Notes: a model not told the origin generated them from the sequence alone. A stretch of DNA of 64,000 nt from Vogesella aquatica (GCF_028548455.1 NZ_JAQQLF010000011.1:1-64000), one strand, 5' to 3'; shown: positions 7,884 through 16,600, numbered from the stretch's first letter. Numbers and translations: made by a program.

Positions 7884-8354
7884 TCAGTCGGTGGGAAGGT
7901 CTTTTAGCTGGTGGTGCTGTACCAGCGCTTTCATCAGCATGGCCAGCGCTTCGCGTTCGGCAGCAGGCAGGTGGCCAAAGAAGTGGGCGTCGTTGGTGTC
8001 GGCCAACGCGGCCAGCGCCGGAACCAGCGTTTTGCCCGCATCCGTCAGGCGCAGGCTTTGCTCACGGGCACGGCCATCGGCCAGCTGGCGCTCGGCCAGG
8101 CCTTTTTCCTGCAGGCGGGAAACCACTTTCGACGCGGCGCCCTTGGTCATGCCCAGCGCCTGGATCAGCTCGGCGTGCGTGGTGTCGGCTTGCGCCCACA
8201 GCGTGCGCAGGGCTACCCATTCGGTAACGGTAACCCCCTGCGCTTCCAGCAGCTGCCGGAAGCGACCGGAAACGTGGTTGGAAACAAAACGCAACCAGAA
8301 GCCCAGGTGGTCTTCCAGCGGCGAGGGGGTGAGCGGGTTGTCTGGCTTATCCAT
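7884..8354 (-). CDS. MarR family transcriptional regulator
   Basis: A 156-residue winged-helix regulator: dimerisation helix LGFWLRFVSNHVSGRFRQLL, then HAELIQALGMTKGAASKVVSRL as the recognition region, and the wing ending ADGRAREQSLRLTDAG, which matches the MarR DGR wing motif. MarR proteins bind palindromes as dimers and respond to small aromatic or oxidant ligands. Two GTTTC/GAAAC dyads directly upstream of the start are likely operators. It diverges from a SlyD-like gene and precedes a DUF1398 gene on its own strand. Confidence 0.88.
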   Translation of the reverse strand: MDKPDNPLTPSPLEDHLGFWLRFVSNHVSGRFRQLLEAQGVTVTEWVALRTLWAQADTTHAELIQALGMTKGAASKVVSRLQEKGLAERQLADGRAREQSLRLTDAGKTLVPALAALADTNDAHFFGHLPAAEREALAMLMKALVQHHQLKDLPTD

Positions 8355-8357
8355 TAG

Positions 8358-8371
8358 GTTTCTCCGGAAAC
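8358..8371. promoter_or_regulatory. Candidate MarR operator 1
   Basis: GTTTCTCCGGAAAC is a near-perfect 14-nt palindrome overlapping the translation-start region of the marR-type gene. It resembles operator 2, whose left edge starts 27 nt further on. Confidence 0.5.
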
Positions 8372-8384
8372 TTTCTGCATGTTA

Positions 8385-8398
8385 GTTTCCATGGAAAC
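8385..8398. promoter_or_regulatory. Candidate MarR operator 2
   Basis: GTTTCCATGGAAAC is a perfect 14-nt palindrome in the divergent region, 30 nt upstream of the marR-type start codon. With operator 1 it forms a pair of related dyads, suggesting autoregulation. Confidence 0.6.
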
Positions 8399-8428
8399 AC
8401 CTGTCAACCAGATGCTGATGCCCTGATT

Positions 8429-8440
8429 GCGGCCAACCTT
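8429..8440 (+). repeat. Single copy of the 12-nt word GCGGCCAACCTT
   Basis: Exact copy in the marR/slyD divergent intergenic region. Confidence 0.8.
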
Positions 8441-8559
8441 CCTGCGGCTTGCCAAGCCCGGCCAGCACGTTCGCCAGCCACCGCCGCCCCGCCGGCAGTT
8501 GACACGCCCACGGCTAGCTGCCACCCTTCCACCCTCATTTTTTTCTGCCCTCACCTGCC

Positions 8560-9036
8560 ATGAACATTACCAAAGACACCGCCGTTACCCTGCGCATGAA
8601 AGTTACCGACAGCCAGGGCAATATCTACGACGACGGCAAGAAGCCGGTTTCTTACCTGCACGGCGACTACGACAACCTGTTTGCCAAGCTGGAAGCAGCG
8701 CTGGAAGGCCAGGAAGCCGGCTACCAGACCACGCTGGAACTGAGCCCTGCCGACGCGTTTGGCGAGCGTGACGAAGCGCTGGTCACCACCATGGCCAAGG
8801 TGGATTTCCCGCCTGGCGTGAAGGTTGGCGGCCAGATCCAGCGCACCGGCCCGGATGGCGAGCCGCGCTACTATTTTGTGACCAAAATCAAAGGCCCTAC
8901 CGTGCTGCTGGACGGTAACCACCCGCTGTGCGGCAAAACCCTGCGCTTCGCCATCAAGGTGGTAGACGTGCGCGCGGCCACGGCCGAAGAAATTGCCCAC
9001 CAGCACGTACACGGCGAACACGGCCACCAGCACTGA
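8560..9036 (+). CDS. SlyD-like FKBP-type peptidyl-prolyl isomerase
   Basis: A 158-residue protein with the SlyD arrangement: an FKBP half-barrel (VTLRMKVTDSQGN, YLHGDY in place of the FKBP flap), an inserted chaperone (IF) loop around residues 65-125 (LSPADAFGERDEALV, VDFPPGVKVGGQ), a return strand with DGNHPLCGKTLRFAIKVVDV, and a short histidine-rich tail (HQHVHGEHGHQH) like the metal-binding tail of SlyD. These enzymes catalyse prolyl isomerisation and assist folding; SlyD also handles nickel. The tail is much shorter than in E. coli SlyD. A strong terminator follows the gene. Confidence 0.85.
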   Translation: MNITKDTAVTLRMKVTDSQGNIYDDGKKPVSYLHGDYDNLFAKLEAALEGQEAGYQTTLELSPADAFGERDEALVTTMAKVDFPPGVKVGGQIQRTGPDGEPRYYFVTKIKGPTVLLDGNHPLCGKTLRFAIKVVDVRAATAEEIAHQHVHGEHGHQH

Positions 9037-9059
9037 TTGCCGCTGGCCGGTACCCACAC

Positions 9060-9087
9060 AGCCCTCCCTTGCGGAGGGCTTTTTTTG
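9060..9087 (+). terminator. Terminator of the slyD-like gene
   Basis: GCCCTCC-cttgc-GGAGGGC followed by a run of seven T residues, 25 nt past the stop codon. Confidence 0.9.
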
Positions 9088-9376
9088 GCCTGCACCGTAC
9101 GCGCGGCAGCCAATTGCCAATCGGTACGACATGGCTGGTGTCTTTACCCCAACCGCCTGATAAGGGCAGCGCTGCTTTTCAGGCAGACCGGCAGGTTTGA
9201 CCCGCTACGGCCTTTAAGCTCCGCATCTGCTCCACTCCAAGCAAAATTTATTGATATTAAATTGCAAAATGCATTTTCTATATTGAAATGCACGTGAAAT
9301 GGCCTACAACAACTTATGCCAATCACATTTCGTGATGGCCGACATGTCTGTACCAGCCATTGAAAAAGGAGCGCAA
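9088..9376. other. Intergenic region with AT-rich promoter DNA before the collar gene
   Basis: The right half (9235-9300) is strongly AT-rich and probably holds the promoter of the tail-collar gene. It contains a small inverted repeat TGCATTT (9270-9276) / AAATGCA (9286-9292). A longer in-frame start at 9299 exists, but the ribosome site favours 9377. Confidence 0.4.
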
Positions 9377-9964
9377 ATGGATGCTTATATGGGAACCATC
9401 ACCATGTATGGTTTTAACTATGCCCCGCAAGACTGGGCTCTCTGCCAAGGTCAAACCTACCAGGTGAGCCAGTATCAGGCGCTGTACTCACTGTTGGGCA
9501 CCCTGTATGGCGGCACCGCATCGCAAAACTTCAAGCTGCCCAATCTGACTGGCCGCATGCCTATCGGTACCGGCCCGGCGCAGCCTGCTTCTAACCTGCC
9601 AGCCTACAACCCCGGCCAGTTTGGTGGTGCCCAGAATGTGGCGCTAAGCGTGGCCAATATGCCTGCGCACTCGCACACGGCGACATCCATGGCGGTAACA
9701 TTTCATGCGGCTGGCACACCTACCCCGGCCGTGCCCGCCTCTGCCCCAAGTGCCAGCAATCCTTATCTGGGGGCTTCCGGCGCCGGCACCGGCCTGGCCA
9801 CGGTCTGGAGTACTGCACTGAATAACCCGGTATCGGTGCAGGGCCTGTCTGCCACCGGCAATACCGACCTGACTGGTGGCAACGCACCGGTATCGGTGCT
9901 GAACCCCTTCCTGGCGTTGAACTTCTGTATCGCTATTAACGGCCTGTATCCGGTACGCCCATAA
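9377..9964 (+). CDS. Tail collar domain protein (microcystin-dependent protein / MdpB type)
   Basis: A 195-residue protein. It opens with MDAYMGTITMYGFNYAPQDW and LCQGQTYQVSQYQALYSLLG, then GGTASQNFKLPNLTGRMPIG, the signature of the phage tail collar domain, and ends with a PFLALNFCIAINGLYP strand characteristic of the family. Between them is a low-complexity Ala/Ser/Thr/Pro segment. The start at 9377 is preceded by AAAGGAGCGCAA, a clear ribosome site; an upstream in-frame start at 9299 lacks one. Such genes occur as small chromosomal groups outside prophages in many bacteria, and no other phage gene is near. Probably extracellular or fibre-like; the role is unknown. Confidence 0.8.
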   Translation: MDAYMGTITMYGFNYAPQDWALCQGQTYQVSQYQALYSLLGTLYGGTASQNFKLPNLTGRMPIGTGPAQPASNLPAYNPGQFGGAQNVALSVANMPAHSHTATSMAVTFHAAGTPTPAVPASAPSASNPYLGASGAGTGLATVWSTALNNPVSVQGLSATGNTDLTGGNAPVSVLNPFLALNFCIAINGLYPVRP

Positions 9965-10020
9965 CCTGCCCCTTGCCCCGTGCGGTGCCATGCCGGGGCA
10001 TTTTCTATGGAAAGATGACT

Positions 10021-10350
10021 ATGCTGGCGAACATTCAAGCCCAGGATTTCATGCCCTTGCTCGGGCAGCCTTGCCTGATGTGTAACGAGCAGTTTGCCAC
10101 GGGGATTACCTTGCATATCCAGGCAATTCGCCTGCGCCCTCAGGCTCAGCTGCCGGGCAGCGCGCGCAGCCCGTTCGTGGTGGAGCTGGCCATGCCGGAG
10201 CCGGCCCCCATAGGCGACCTGCAGGGCCAGTTGCGGCTGCCGGCAGCGGCTGGTGGTAGCGACATTACGCTGGATGAAGTCTGGGTTGGCCGCGTGGCAG
10301 CCGCCGGGCGCGACCCGGCCTGGGCTTACTTTCAGCTGCCATTCAATTAG
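10021..10350 (+). CDS. DUF6916-like protein next to the collar protein gene
   Basis: A 109-residue protein starting MLANIQAQDFMPLLGQPCLM. The start at 10021 has GGAAAG six bases upstream; earlier in-frame starts overlap the previous gene's terminal region and lack a ribosome site. The sequence is mostly beta-strand-like (ITLHIQAIRL, SPFVVELAMPEPAP, WAYFQLPF). Small proteins of this kind often lie beside tail-collar (Mdp-type) genes, and the two genes here are 56 nt apart and probably co-transcribed. I know of no biochemical function, and the family assignment is from memory of that gene context. Confidence 0.55.
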   Translation: MLANIQAQDFMPLLGQPCLMCNEQFATGITLHIQAIRLRPQAQLPGSARSPFVVELAMPEPAPIGDLQGQLRLPAAAGGSDITLDEVWVGRVAAAGRDPAWAYFQLPFN

Positions 10351-10384
10351 CCTTTCTTGGCACAGATAGGCAGGGTGTTATCTG

Positions 10385-10412
10385 GCGGGCCCGCTGCCAA
10401 CAGCGGGCCCGC
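10385..10412. terminator. Hairpin between convergent genes
   Basis: GCGGGCCCGCTG and CAGCGGGCCCGC are perfect 12-nt arms around a 4-nt loop, between the DUF6916-like gene and the GNAT gene. There is no T run, so termination would depend on the very stable stem. Confidence 0.55.
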
Positions 10413-10414
10413 GT

Positions 10415-10948
10415 TCAGGCTGGTAGCGCGGCAGCCTGGCGCGGCTGTGCCGGGTCTTGCTGTGGGTGCCATACCAGCTTGTCGGCCATTTCACTCTGCT
10501 CTGCCACCATAAAGCCCAGCGACAAATATAGCTGGCGAGCCGCTACATTGCTTTTCCATACCACCACGGTGAGCGGGGCGCGCACCTGCCAGGCAGCCTG
10601 TTGCAGGTGCTGCAAAACCTGTTTGCCATAGCCCATGCCACGCAGCGCCGGTAGCATCGCCAAAAAGATGATATGCACGGCCTGCTCGCCAAAATCGACC
10701 AGGGTGACACCAATGGGCTGGCCATCCTGTTCGATGATGAAATGCATGGCTCCCGGGTGCGCTTGCTCGGCACCGCGCAGCAGCACTTCTTGCTGCAGCT
10801 GGATAATCGACTCGATCAGGTCGGTTTCCCCATCGATATATTGCAAATCCGGCCGGGCGCTGCTGAATACTTGCTGGATAAAGGGCTGGTCCTGGCTGCG
10901 CGAAGGGCGTAGACCCAGGGCAAAATTCGATGACATAAGGTTTAGCAT
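10415..10948 (-). CDS. GNAT family N-acetyltransferase
   Basis: A 177-residue single-domain acetyltransferase. The acetyl-CoA-binding motif A is visible as AVHIIFLAMLPALRGMGYGKQ (R/Q-x2-G-x-G/A form RGMGYG), followed by the alpha helix VLQHLQQAAWQ, the beta strand LTVVVWKSN and the typical AARQLYLSLGFMV. The acceptor substrate is unknown. The start was placed at MLNLMSSNF because the mRNA reads GAGGCGGCA just before the ATG; longer in-frame versions run into the upstream intergenic region. It diverges from an EamA transporter gene. Confidence 0.85.
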   Translation of the reverse strand: MLNLMSSNFALGLRPSRSQDQPFIQQVFSSARPDLQYIDGETDLIESIIQLQQEVLLRGAEQAHPGAMHFIIEQDGQPIGVTLVDFGEQAVHIIFLAMLPALRGMGYGKQVLQHLQQAAWQVRAPLTVVVWKSNVAARQLYLSLGFMVAEQSEMADKLVWHPQQDPAQPRQAAALPA

Positions 10949-11041
10949 TGCCGCCTCTTTTGATTGAACCCACTGAGCCATCAGTATAATCGATGCAATT
11001 TGCATTAAAAGAAAAACCATCAGGCACAGCGAGCTAAAGGC

Positions 11042-11053
11042 AAGGTTGGCCGC
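11042..11053 (-). repeat. Single copy of the 12-nt word AAGGTTGGCCGC
   Basis: Exact copy in the divergent region between the GNAT and EamA genes. Confidence 0.8.
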
Positions 11054-11117
11054 AGGGCACTGGCGTGGCAGGCGGCAGCGGCCTATCATCCACCCCCCGC
11101 TTTTGTTGCGAGTTGCC

Positions 11118-11984
11118 ATGCCTTATCTATTGATTGTTACCGCCCTGTGGGCATTTTCTTTTAGCCTGATCGGCCAGTACCTGGCCGGGCAAGTGGACAG
11201 TGATTTTGCCGTACTGCTGCGCGTGCTGATTGCTGCCGCGCTGTTTTTACCGTTTACCGTGTGGCGCGGCCTGCCTGCACGGCTGCTGGGCGGCTTCTGG
11301 CTGGCCGGGGCGCTGCAGTTTGGCGTGACTTACCTGTGCCTGTACCGCAGCTTTCAGGTATTGACCGTGCCGGAGGTGCTGCTGTTTACCGTGCTGACGC
11401 CACTGTATGTCACGCTGTTTGACGATGCGCTGGCACGCCGCTTCAACCCCTGGGCGCTGCTGGCCGCTGCCGTAGCGGTAGGTGGCGGGGTGATCATCCG
11501 TTTCCAGCCGCTGGAAGGCGAATACCTGACCGGCTTCTTGCTGCTGCAGCTGGCCAACTTTACCTTTGCCGCCGGCCAGGTGCTGTGCCGCCGCTTGCTG
11601 CAGCAGTACCCGGTAAGCCAGCCGCTGCACCACTACTTTGGCCATTTCTTTCTGGGTGCGCTGCTGCTGGCGCTGCCGTCTTTCCTGCTGTTTGGTGATA
11701 TGCAACGGCTGCCGCATACGGCGCTGCAGTGGGGGGTACTGGTTTACATGGGGGTGTTTGCCACGGCGCTGGGCATGTACTGGTGGGTAAAAGGCAGCAC
11801 AAAGGTGAGCGCCGGTACGCTGGCCATCATGAACGAGCTGCACGTGCCGGCCGGCCTACTGGTAAACGTGCTGATCTGGAACCGCGACGCCGACCTGCCG
11901 CGCCTGGCACTGGGTGGTGCTGTGATCATGGCGTCGCTGTGGATCAACCGCCGGGGCCGTGCGCGGCCAGGCGTGCAGGCCTAG
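11118..11984 (+). CDS. EamA/DMT family inner-membrane transporter
   Basis: A 288-residue integral membrane protein with about ten hydrophobic helices in two EamA repeats, from MPYLLIVTALWAFSFSLIG to LALGGAVIMASLWINRR. Members export or import amino acids, amines or other metabolites; the substrate is not predictable. The start at MPYLLIV places the first membrane helix immediately after the initiator as is usual in the family. An upstream in-frame start would add about 24 polar residues and overlap the intergenic uptake-like word, so I reject it. Confidence 0.85.
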   Translation: MPYLLIVTALWAFSFSLIGQYLAGQVDSDFAVLLRVLIAAALFLPFTVWRGLPARLLGGFWLAGALQFGVTYLCLYRSFQVLTVPEVLLFTVLTPLYVTLFDDALARRFNPWALLAAAVAVGGGVIIRFQPLEGEYLTGFLLLQLANFTFAAGQVLCRRLLQQYPVSQPLHHYFGHFFLGALLLALPSFLLFGDMQRLPHTALQWGVLVYMGVFATALGMYWWVKGSTKVSAGTLAIMNELHVPAGLLVNVLIWNRDADLPRLALGGAVIMASLWINRRGRARPGVQA

Positions 11985-12062
11985 GCGGGCATGCGGCCAA
12001 CCCTGCCCGGGCCAGGTGCCAGGCTGCTGGCCAGGTAGCCACACACCCGGCCGGGCCGGCAG

Positions 12063-13649
12063 TTACAGGTGGCGCTCAAAATGCCCTACCAGCCGCCGCA
12101 GGTCGCTGGCTGTGGCGTGCAGCTGCCCGGCATAGCGGTGTGTCATGCCGATATTCTGGCTGTTCTGCTCGGTCAGCACGTTCATGGCTTCCATATTCAG
12201 CGCCACTTCACTCGATGTGGACGATTGCTGCTGCAGCATGTCTGCCACGGTTTGCGACGCCGATGATACCCCCTGGCTGGCTTGGCGGATGGCATCCAGG
12301 CTATGGCTGGCTACCTGTACGGCATGCTCTACCTGAGACACTTGGGCCAGGGCATCCTCAATATGGTGGGTTACCTCTCCGGTACGTTGCAGCAGTACAT
12401 TGATGGATTGTTCGATTTCTTTGGTATTGCCCGCCGTGCGCTCTGCCAGGCTGCGCACCTCGTCGGCGACGACGGCAAAACCACGACCAGCCTCCCCCGC
12501 CCTGGCGGCTTCGATCGCTGCGTTCAAGGCCAGCAGGTTGGTCTGGTTGGCAATTTCCTTGATCACCAGCGCCACCGAGCCGATGTCCTGGGTAGATTGC
12601 TGCAGGATGCTGATCGCGTCGCAGGTCGCGTTGAATTCCTTCATGGCACGGCGGGTGGCGTGCTCGGTTTGCTGCATGGCTTGCTCACCCTCTACCGTCA
12701 GGTGGCGGGCTTCTTCGGCATGGCCGGCACCGGTGCGGGTGGCGTGGGAAATTTCGCTGACCGATACCGATAGTTGCTCCAGGGCGGCCGCAACGCGGCT
12801 GATGCCTTCCAGCGCTTCTTCACCACGGCTCTGCAGCGTGGTGGCTTCTTCGTGTACCGATGCCGCAATGCGGCCAACATCACCCGCGCCGCCAACAACG
12901 TCGGCAATGATGACACGGGTGTTGATGCGCATGGTCTCCAGCGCCTCGGCCATCACCCGCATCTCGGTACAGCCGGTACGCACAAAGGGCTGGGAAAAAT
13001 TACCCTCGGTAAGCTGCTGTACACCTTGGTGAATATCTCTCAGCGGCGCCGCAATCTGGTGGCGCAGGGCAAGCGCCCCGGCTACCAGCCAGACAGTGGC
13101 CAGCATGTTCACTGCCATATGAAAATGGTCTGGCAGCAGTAGCTCGGACAGCAGGGCGATGACCGTGGGCAGCACCACCGCCAGCAGCAAGCGGTTCAGG
13201 CTGAGCCCCGGGTCGTAGCGGGTGCGCGGCATGACGGCTTGCCCACTGCGTATGCCGGCGTACAGCTTTTCGGCAGCGGCTACCTGCTGGCGGTCCGGGC
13301 TATTGCGTACTGACATATAGCCGGTAATCTGGCCATGCTCGCATATCGGGGTGGCGTAGGCATCCACCCAGTAAAAATCCCCGTCTTTGCTGCGGTTCTT
13401 TACCAGGCCGCGCCATGGGTGGCCGGCTTGTATGGTTTGCCACATGTCGTCAAAGGCTTCTGCGGGCATGTCCGGGTGGCGCACGATGTTGTGCGGCTGG
13501 CCCAGTAGCTCTGCCTCGGTAAACCCGCTGATTTCAATGAATGCGCGGTTGGCGTAGACAATCTGGCCCTTCAGGTCGGTTTTGGTAACGATGGGGCGTT
13601 TCGCGTCTAGCAGCAGTTCTTTGTCTGTTACCGGCAGGTTATTTCGCAT
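12063..13649 (-). CDS. PAS-containing methyl-accepting chemotaxis protein, Aer-like
   Basis: A 528-residue receptor. The PAS domain spans about residues 15-115 ([47 protein letters not shown]), which closely follows the FAD-binding Aer PAS pattern. Two membrane helices (about 153-172 and 178-196) are separated by a very short loop, so the sensor is cytoplasmic. A HAMP region (about 197-250) and a full signalling domain follow, with the hairpin tip [20 protein letters not shown] near 365-385. The likely role is aerotaxis or redox taxis through CheA/CheW. FAD binding is inferred from similarity. No other chemotaxis gene is near. Confidence 0.9.
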   Translation of the reverse strand: MRNNLPVTDKELLLDAKRPIVTKTDLKGQIVYANRAFIEISGFTEAELLGQPHNIVRHPDMPAEAFDDMWQTIQAGHPWRGLVKNRSKDGDFYWVDAYATPICEHGQITGYMSVRNSPDRQQVAAAEKLYAGIRSGQAVMPRTRYDPGLSLNRLLLAVVLPTVIALLSELLLPDHFHMAVNMLATVWLVAGALALRHQIAAPLRDIHQGVQQLTEGNFSQPFVRTGCTEMRVMAEALETMRINTRVIIADVVGGAGDVGRIAASVHEEATTLQSRGEEALEGISRVAAALEQLSVSVSEISHATRTGAGHAEEARHLTVEGEQAMQQTEHATRRAMKEFNATCDAISILQQSTQDIGSVALVIKEIANQTNLLALNAAIEAARAGEAGRGFAVVADEVRSLAERTAGNTKEIEQSINVLLQRTGEVTHHIEDALAQVSQVEHAVQVASHSLDAIRQASQGVSSASQTVADMLQQQSSTSSEVALNMEAMNVLTEQNSQNIGMTHRYAGQLHATASDLRRLVGHFERHL

Positions 13650-13807
13650 GGCCAGTTTCTCCTGTAGAAACCATGGGTGCCAAAGGGGTGTTTCCGTCTA
13701 TGTCCGGTATAGCAAGTACCCTGTCATTTGCAAAATAGACCGCTAGCAAGTTTGTCCAATAGCAATATATCGCCGGCACGCACCGGCGTGGCCATCTCGT
13801 TAGTGCG

Positions 13808-14032
13808 CTAGCTGCAGCACCAGCGTTGCCGCAGCAGCGTGTCAATGGCAAGCAGGTGCTCGGGGGAATGCAGCTGCTTGCGCTGTGGGGCGGGCTGCCC
13901 GGCTTGGCTACCCTGCAGCCATTTGTAGAATGTGCCACGCGATATACCGTGCTTCTGGCATAGCACAGACACATTGCGCACGGTCTTGTAGTCGTTCAAT
14001 ACAGCCAGGCGCTTTTTATCCGGGTAACACAT
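13808..14032 (-). CDS. Small helix-turn-helix protein, transposase OrfA-like
   Basis: A 74-residue protein. The first 50 residues (KKRLAVLNDYKTVRNVSVLC and KHGISRGTFYKWLQG) form a helix-turn-helix like those at the start of IS3-type OrfA proteins, but there is no leucine zipper and no OrfB partner. The mRNA reads AGAGGAGGCCCT immediately before the ATG, a strong ribosome site, so it may be expressed. It could be a domesticated or decayed transposase fragment, or a small regulator of the neighbouring genes. The rest of the 13650-14461 region has no other gene I can support. Confidence 0.5.
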   Translation of the reverse strand: MCYPDKKRLAVLNDYKTVRNVSVLCQKHGISRGTFYKWLQGSQAGQPAPQRKQLHSPEHLLAIDTLLRQRWCCS

Positions 14033-14290
14033 AGGGCCTCCTCTGGCGGGGTTACAGCTGGTCAGTACTGCACGCCCTGCGCCTGTCCGGACAAACCGGC
14101 ACCTGCTGCGATATAGCCAGGGGCGGGCGGGCAAAGCGCTGGGCAAGCGGTGCGGCCGGCTTGCCTTGCAAATATAATTTAAGGTGTAATTTCTATTTGT
14201 TTATTATTGGCCATATTGAAAGCAATGTGTTTAATATGGTTTTTTATTTTTTAACCGAATAAATTGTAATAACGCCATTCATTCCAAGAT

Positions 14291-14304
14291 TTGATGCAGA
14301 TCAA
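14291..14304 (+). promoter_or_regulatory. FNR/ANR-type operator
   Basis: TTGATGCAGATCAA is a perfect match to the FNR consensus TTGAT-N4-ATCAA. It sits in an AT-rich stretch (14160-14330) about 158 nt upstream of the RlmN-like start codon, so it probably places that gene under oxygen-responsive control. Confidence 0.75.
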
Positions 14305-14461
14305 ATGACAAAACCATGATTGGCAGTTGAGCACGCCCCCTCTCCGCCGCCACACGCCAGCAGACGCCACAAAAGCCCCTGCACCACTACGGCACCTTGC
14401 TGTACCCTGTGCGCCTTTATCAATGCTGCGGGCCCGCGCCCACCGTCATACCGAATTACCC

Positions 14462-15517
14462 ATGCGTATCCAGGACTTGCACCAGATGTTGGCCGCCATT
14501 GGCGCGCGCCCCTGCCACATTGGCCGTATCAACCGTGCTTGGCTGAAGGGCTTGCCGCTGGATAGCGGCACGCGCCACCAGAAAAGCGAACACTACTTCC
14601 CGCTGCCGGTGCGCGAGGGCCTGCCGGCCATTGGCGCGCAGCTCGAAGCGCTGGCGCGTATCGAGTCACAACACCCCGGCGCCGATGGCTCGCTGCGCTT
14701 GCTGGTAGCGCTGGCAGACGGCCAAAGCGTGGAAAGCGTGCTATTGCCCCGCGACGGGCTGTGCGTGTCCAGCCAGGTGGGCTGTGCCGTGGGTTGCACG
14801 TTTTGCATGACCGGCAAGAGCGGCCTGCTGCGCCAGCTGGGCAGCGCCGAAATCGTGGCGCAAGTGGTGCTGGCGCGGCGGCTGCGCCCGGTAAAGAAGG
14901 TGGTATTCATGGGTATGGGCGAGCCGGCCCATAATCTGGACAATGTGCTGGAGGCCATTCACTGGCTGGGCAGCGACGGCAATATCGGCCACAAGAACCT
15001 GGTGCTGTCTACCGTGGGCGATCCGCGGGTATTCGAGCGCCTGCCGCAGATGCAGGTCAAACCGGCACTGGCGTTATCGCTGCACACAACCGATAGCGCC
15101 CTGCGTGCACGCCTGCTGCCGCGCGCACCGCGTTATGAGCCCGCCGAGCTAGTGGCGCTGGGCGACGCCTATGCGCACCAGGTGGGCTACCCCATCCAGT
15201 ACCAGTGGACACTGCTGGCCGGCGTAAATGATAGCCAGCAGGAAATGGACGGCATCATCCGCCTGCTGAAAGGCCGCTTTGGCCTGCTGAACCTGATTCC
15301 GTACAACAGTGTGGAAGGCGACCACTACCAGCGCCCGCCAGCCGGTGCCGTAGCCGACATGCGCCGCTATCTGCACAGCCATGGCGTGCTCACCAAGGTG
15401 CGCGACTCTGCCGGGCAAGACGTGGACGGCGGCTGCGGCCAACTACGCGCCCGCGCGGCCGATATCATCGACCACAGCCGGCTGCTGCGCCGCACCAGGG
15501 TACCCAAACCGGCTTGA
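14462..15517 (+). CDS. RlmN/Cfr-family radical SAM methyltransferase (RlmN-like)
   Basis: A 351-residue radical SAM enzyme. The iron-sulfur motif C108-AVG-C112-TF-C115 lies in SQVGCAVGCTFC. Both extra cysteines used in the family's mechanism are present: C101 in LCVSSQ and C325 in GGCGQL, equivalent to the cysteines that resolve and carry the methyl group. GMGEPxxN and the LSLHTT strand also fit. RlmN methylates A2503 of 23S rRNA and A37 of some tRNAs at C2. The N-terminal domain is short. A perfect FNR-type site upstream suggests this is a paralogue used at low oxygen rather than the housekeeping rlmN, but the rest of the genome is not visible. Start MRIQDL chosen because earlier in-frame sequence is proline/arginine rich and non-conserved in character. 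Confidence 0.8.
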   Translation: MRIQDLHQMLAAIGARPCHIGRINRAWLKGLPLDSGTRHQKSEHYFPLPVREGLPAIGAQLEALARIESQHPGADGSLRLLVALADGQSVESVLLPRDGLCVSSQVGCAVGCTFCMTGKSGLLRQLGSAEIVAQVVLARRLRPVKKVVFMGMGEPAHNLDNVLEAIHWLGSDGNIGHKNLVLSTVGDPRVFERLPQMQVKPALALSLHTTDSALRARLLPRAPRYEPAELVALGDAYAHQVGYPIQYQWTLLAGVNDSQQEMDGIIRLLKGRFGLLNLIPYNSVEGDHYQRPPAGAVADMRRYLHSHGVLTKVRDSAGQDVDGGCGQLRARAADIIDHSRLLRRTRVPKPA

Positions 15518-15621
15518 TGCCGCCGGCGGCGCTTCAAAAAAACCGAAACAGCCCGTCAGCTTTCTTCGCGGTAGCCGTGCGCGCAATGCGTCACAATATG
15601 GTTCCCGAACAAGGAGACATC

Positions 15622-16323
15622 ATGCTGATCAAACGCCCGGCCGCCGAGCGCGGCCATGCCCATCACGGCTGGCTGGAGAGCTACCACAGTTTTTCCTTTG
15701 CCGGCTATCACGACCCCGCGCATATGGGCTGGGGAAACCTGCGCGTCATCAATGACGACCGCGTAGCCGCTGGCGAAGGCTTTGGCCGCCACCCGCACCG
15801 CGACATGGAAATCATCAGCTATGTGCTGGCAGGGGCGCTGGCGCACGAAGACAGCCTGGGGAACCGCAGCACCATCCACCCGGGCGAAGTACAGCGCATG
15901 AGCGCCGGCACCGGCGTGCTGCATAGCGAGTTCAACCACGAGCGCAGCGCTACCACACATTTTCTGCAGATATGGCTCTACCCGCATCGCAGTGGCATGG
16001 CACCCGGTTACGAACAGAAAGCCATCCCGCCCGCCAGCAAACGCGGCCGACTCTGCCTAATCGCCAGCCCGCAAGGCGGTGATCACGCCGTGCAGGTACA
16101 CGCCGATGCCAGCCTGTACGCCGGCCTGTTTGACGGCCCGGAGCAGGCCACGCTGACGCTAGACCCGCAACGCAAGGCTTATGTACACCTGATCAGCGGC
16201 GCACTGCAGGTGAACGGTGAGCAGCTGCATGGCGGGGATGCACTGAAAGTGGCAGCGGAAAGCCAGCTGAGTTTCAGCCACGGGCAGCAGGCTGAAGTAC
16301 TGGTGTTTGACCTGGCCAATTAG
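15622..16323 (+). CDS. Pirin family protein (YhaK/YhhW type)
   Basis: A 233-residue bicupin protein. The pirin metal site is complete: H57 and H59 in GRHPHRDMEII, and H101 and E103 in GVLHSEFNH. Pirins of this subgroup (E. coli YhhW) can show quercetin 2,3-dioxygenase activity, but their physiological role is uncertain. The start at MLIKRP is supported by AAGGAGACATC directly before the ATG; a longer frame reaches back to overlap the RlmN-like gene and lacks a ribosome site. The protein is cytoplasmic with no signal peptide. It lies about 105 nt after the RlmN-like gene and may share its transcript. Confidence 0.9.
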   Translation: MLIKRPAAERGHAHHGWLESYHSFSFAGYHDPAHMGWGNLRVINDDRVAAGEGFGRHPHRDMEIISYVLAGALAHEDSLGNRSTIHPGEVQRMSAGTGVLHSEFNHERSATTHFLQIWLYPHRSGMAPGYEQKAIPPASKRGRLCLIASPQGGDHAVQVHADASLYAGLFDGPEQATLTLDPQRKAYVHLISGALQVNGEQLHGGDALKVAAESQLSFSHGQQAEVLVFDLAN

Positions 16324-16550
16324 CGCCGGATCTGCGCGCTTGCGGCAGCGGCGGACGTGCACAGGCAGTGCGGCTGCTTGCCCGCCGCAACGGCCGAAGC
16401 ACCACAGGCGGATGCGGCACCCGCGGGCGATGGGGCCGATACCATTAGCGCAACGCGTGCGGGCATGGCACAAATGCACAAAGCATAAGCCGTTGGTATG
16501 TATGGCAATTATGTATTTCTATAGATTTCCACAGCGATACCGTGCCCGCA

Positions 16551-16556
16551 TATAAT
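16551..16556 (+). promoter_or_regulatory. Possible -10 box of the diguanylate cyclase gene
   Basis: TATAAT, a perfect -10 hexamer, 45 nt before the start codon. The best -35 candidate (TTTCCA) is 19 nt upstream, which is a little far. Confidence 0.35.
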
Positions 16557-16600
16557 GCCCCCTGCAAACCGCAAGTGTTGCCGCCCCCTTTCACCTGGAT

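Noticed and set aside
9377-10350. Prophage remnant suggested by the tail-collar protein
   Set aside because: No integrase, capsid, terminase or lysis gene lies nearby; collar-type genes are common outside prophages.
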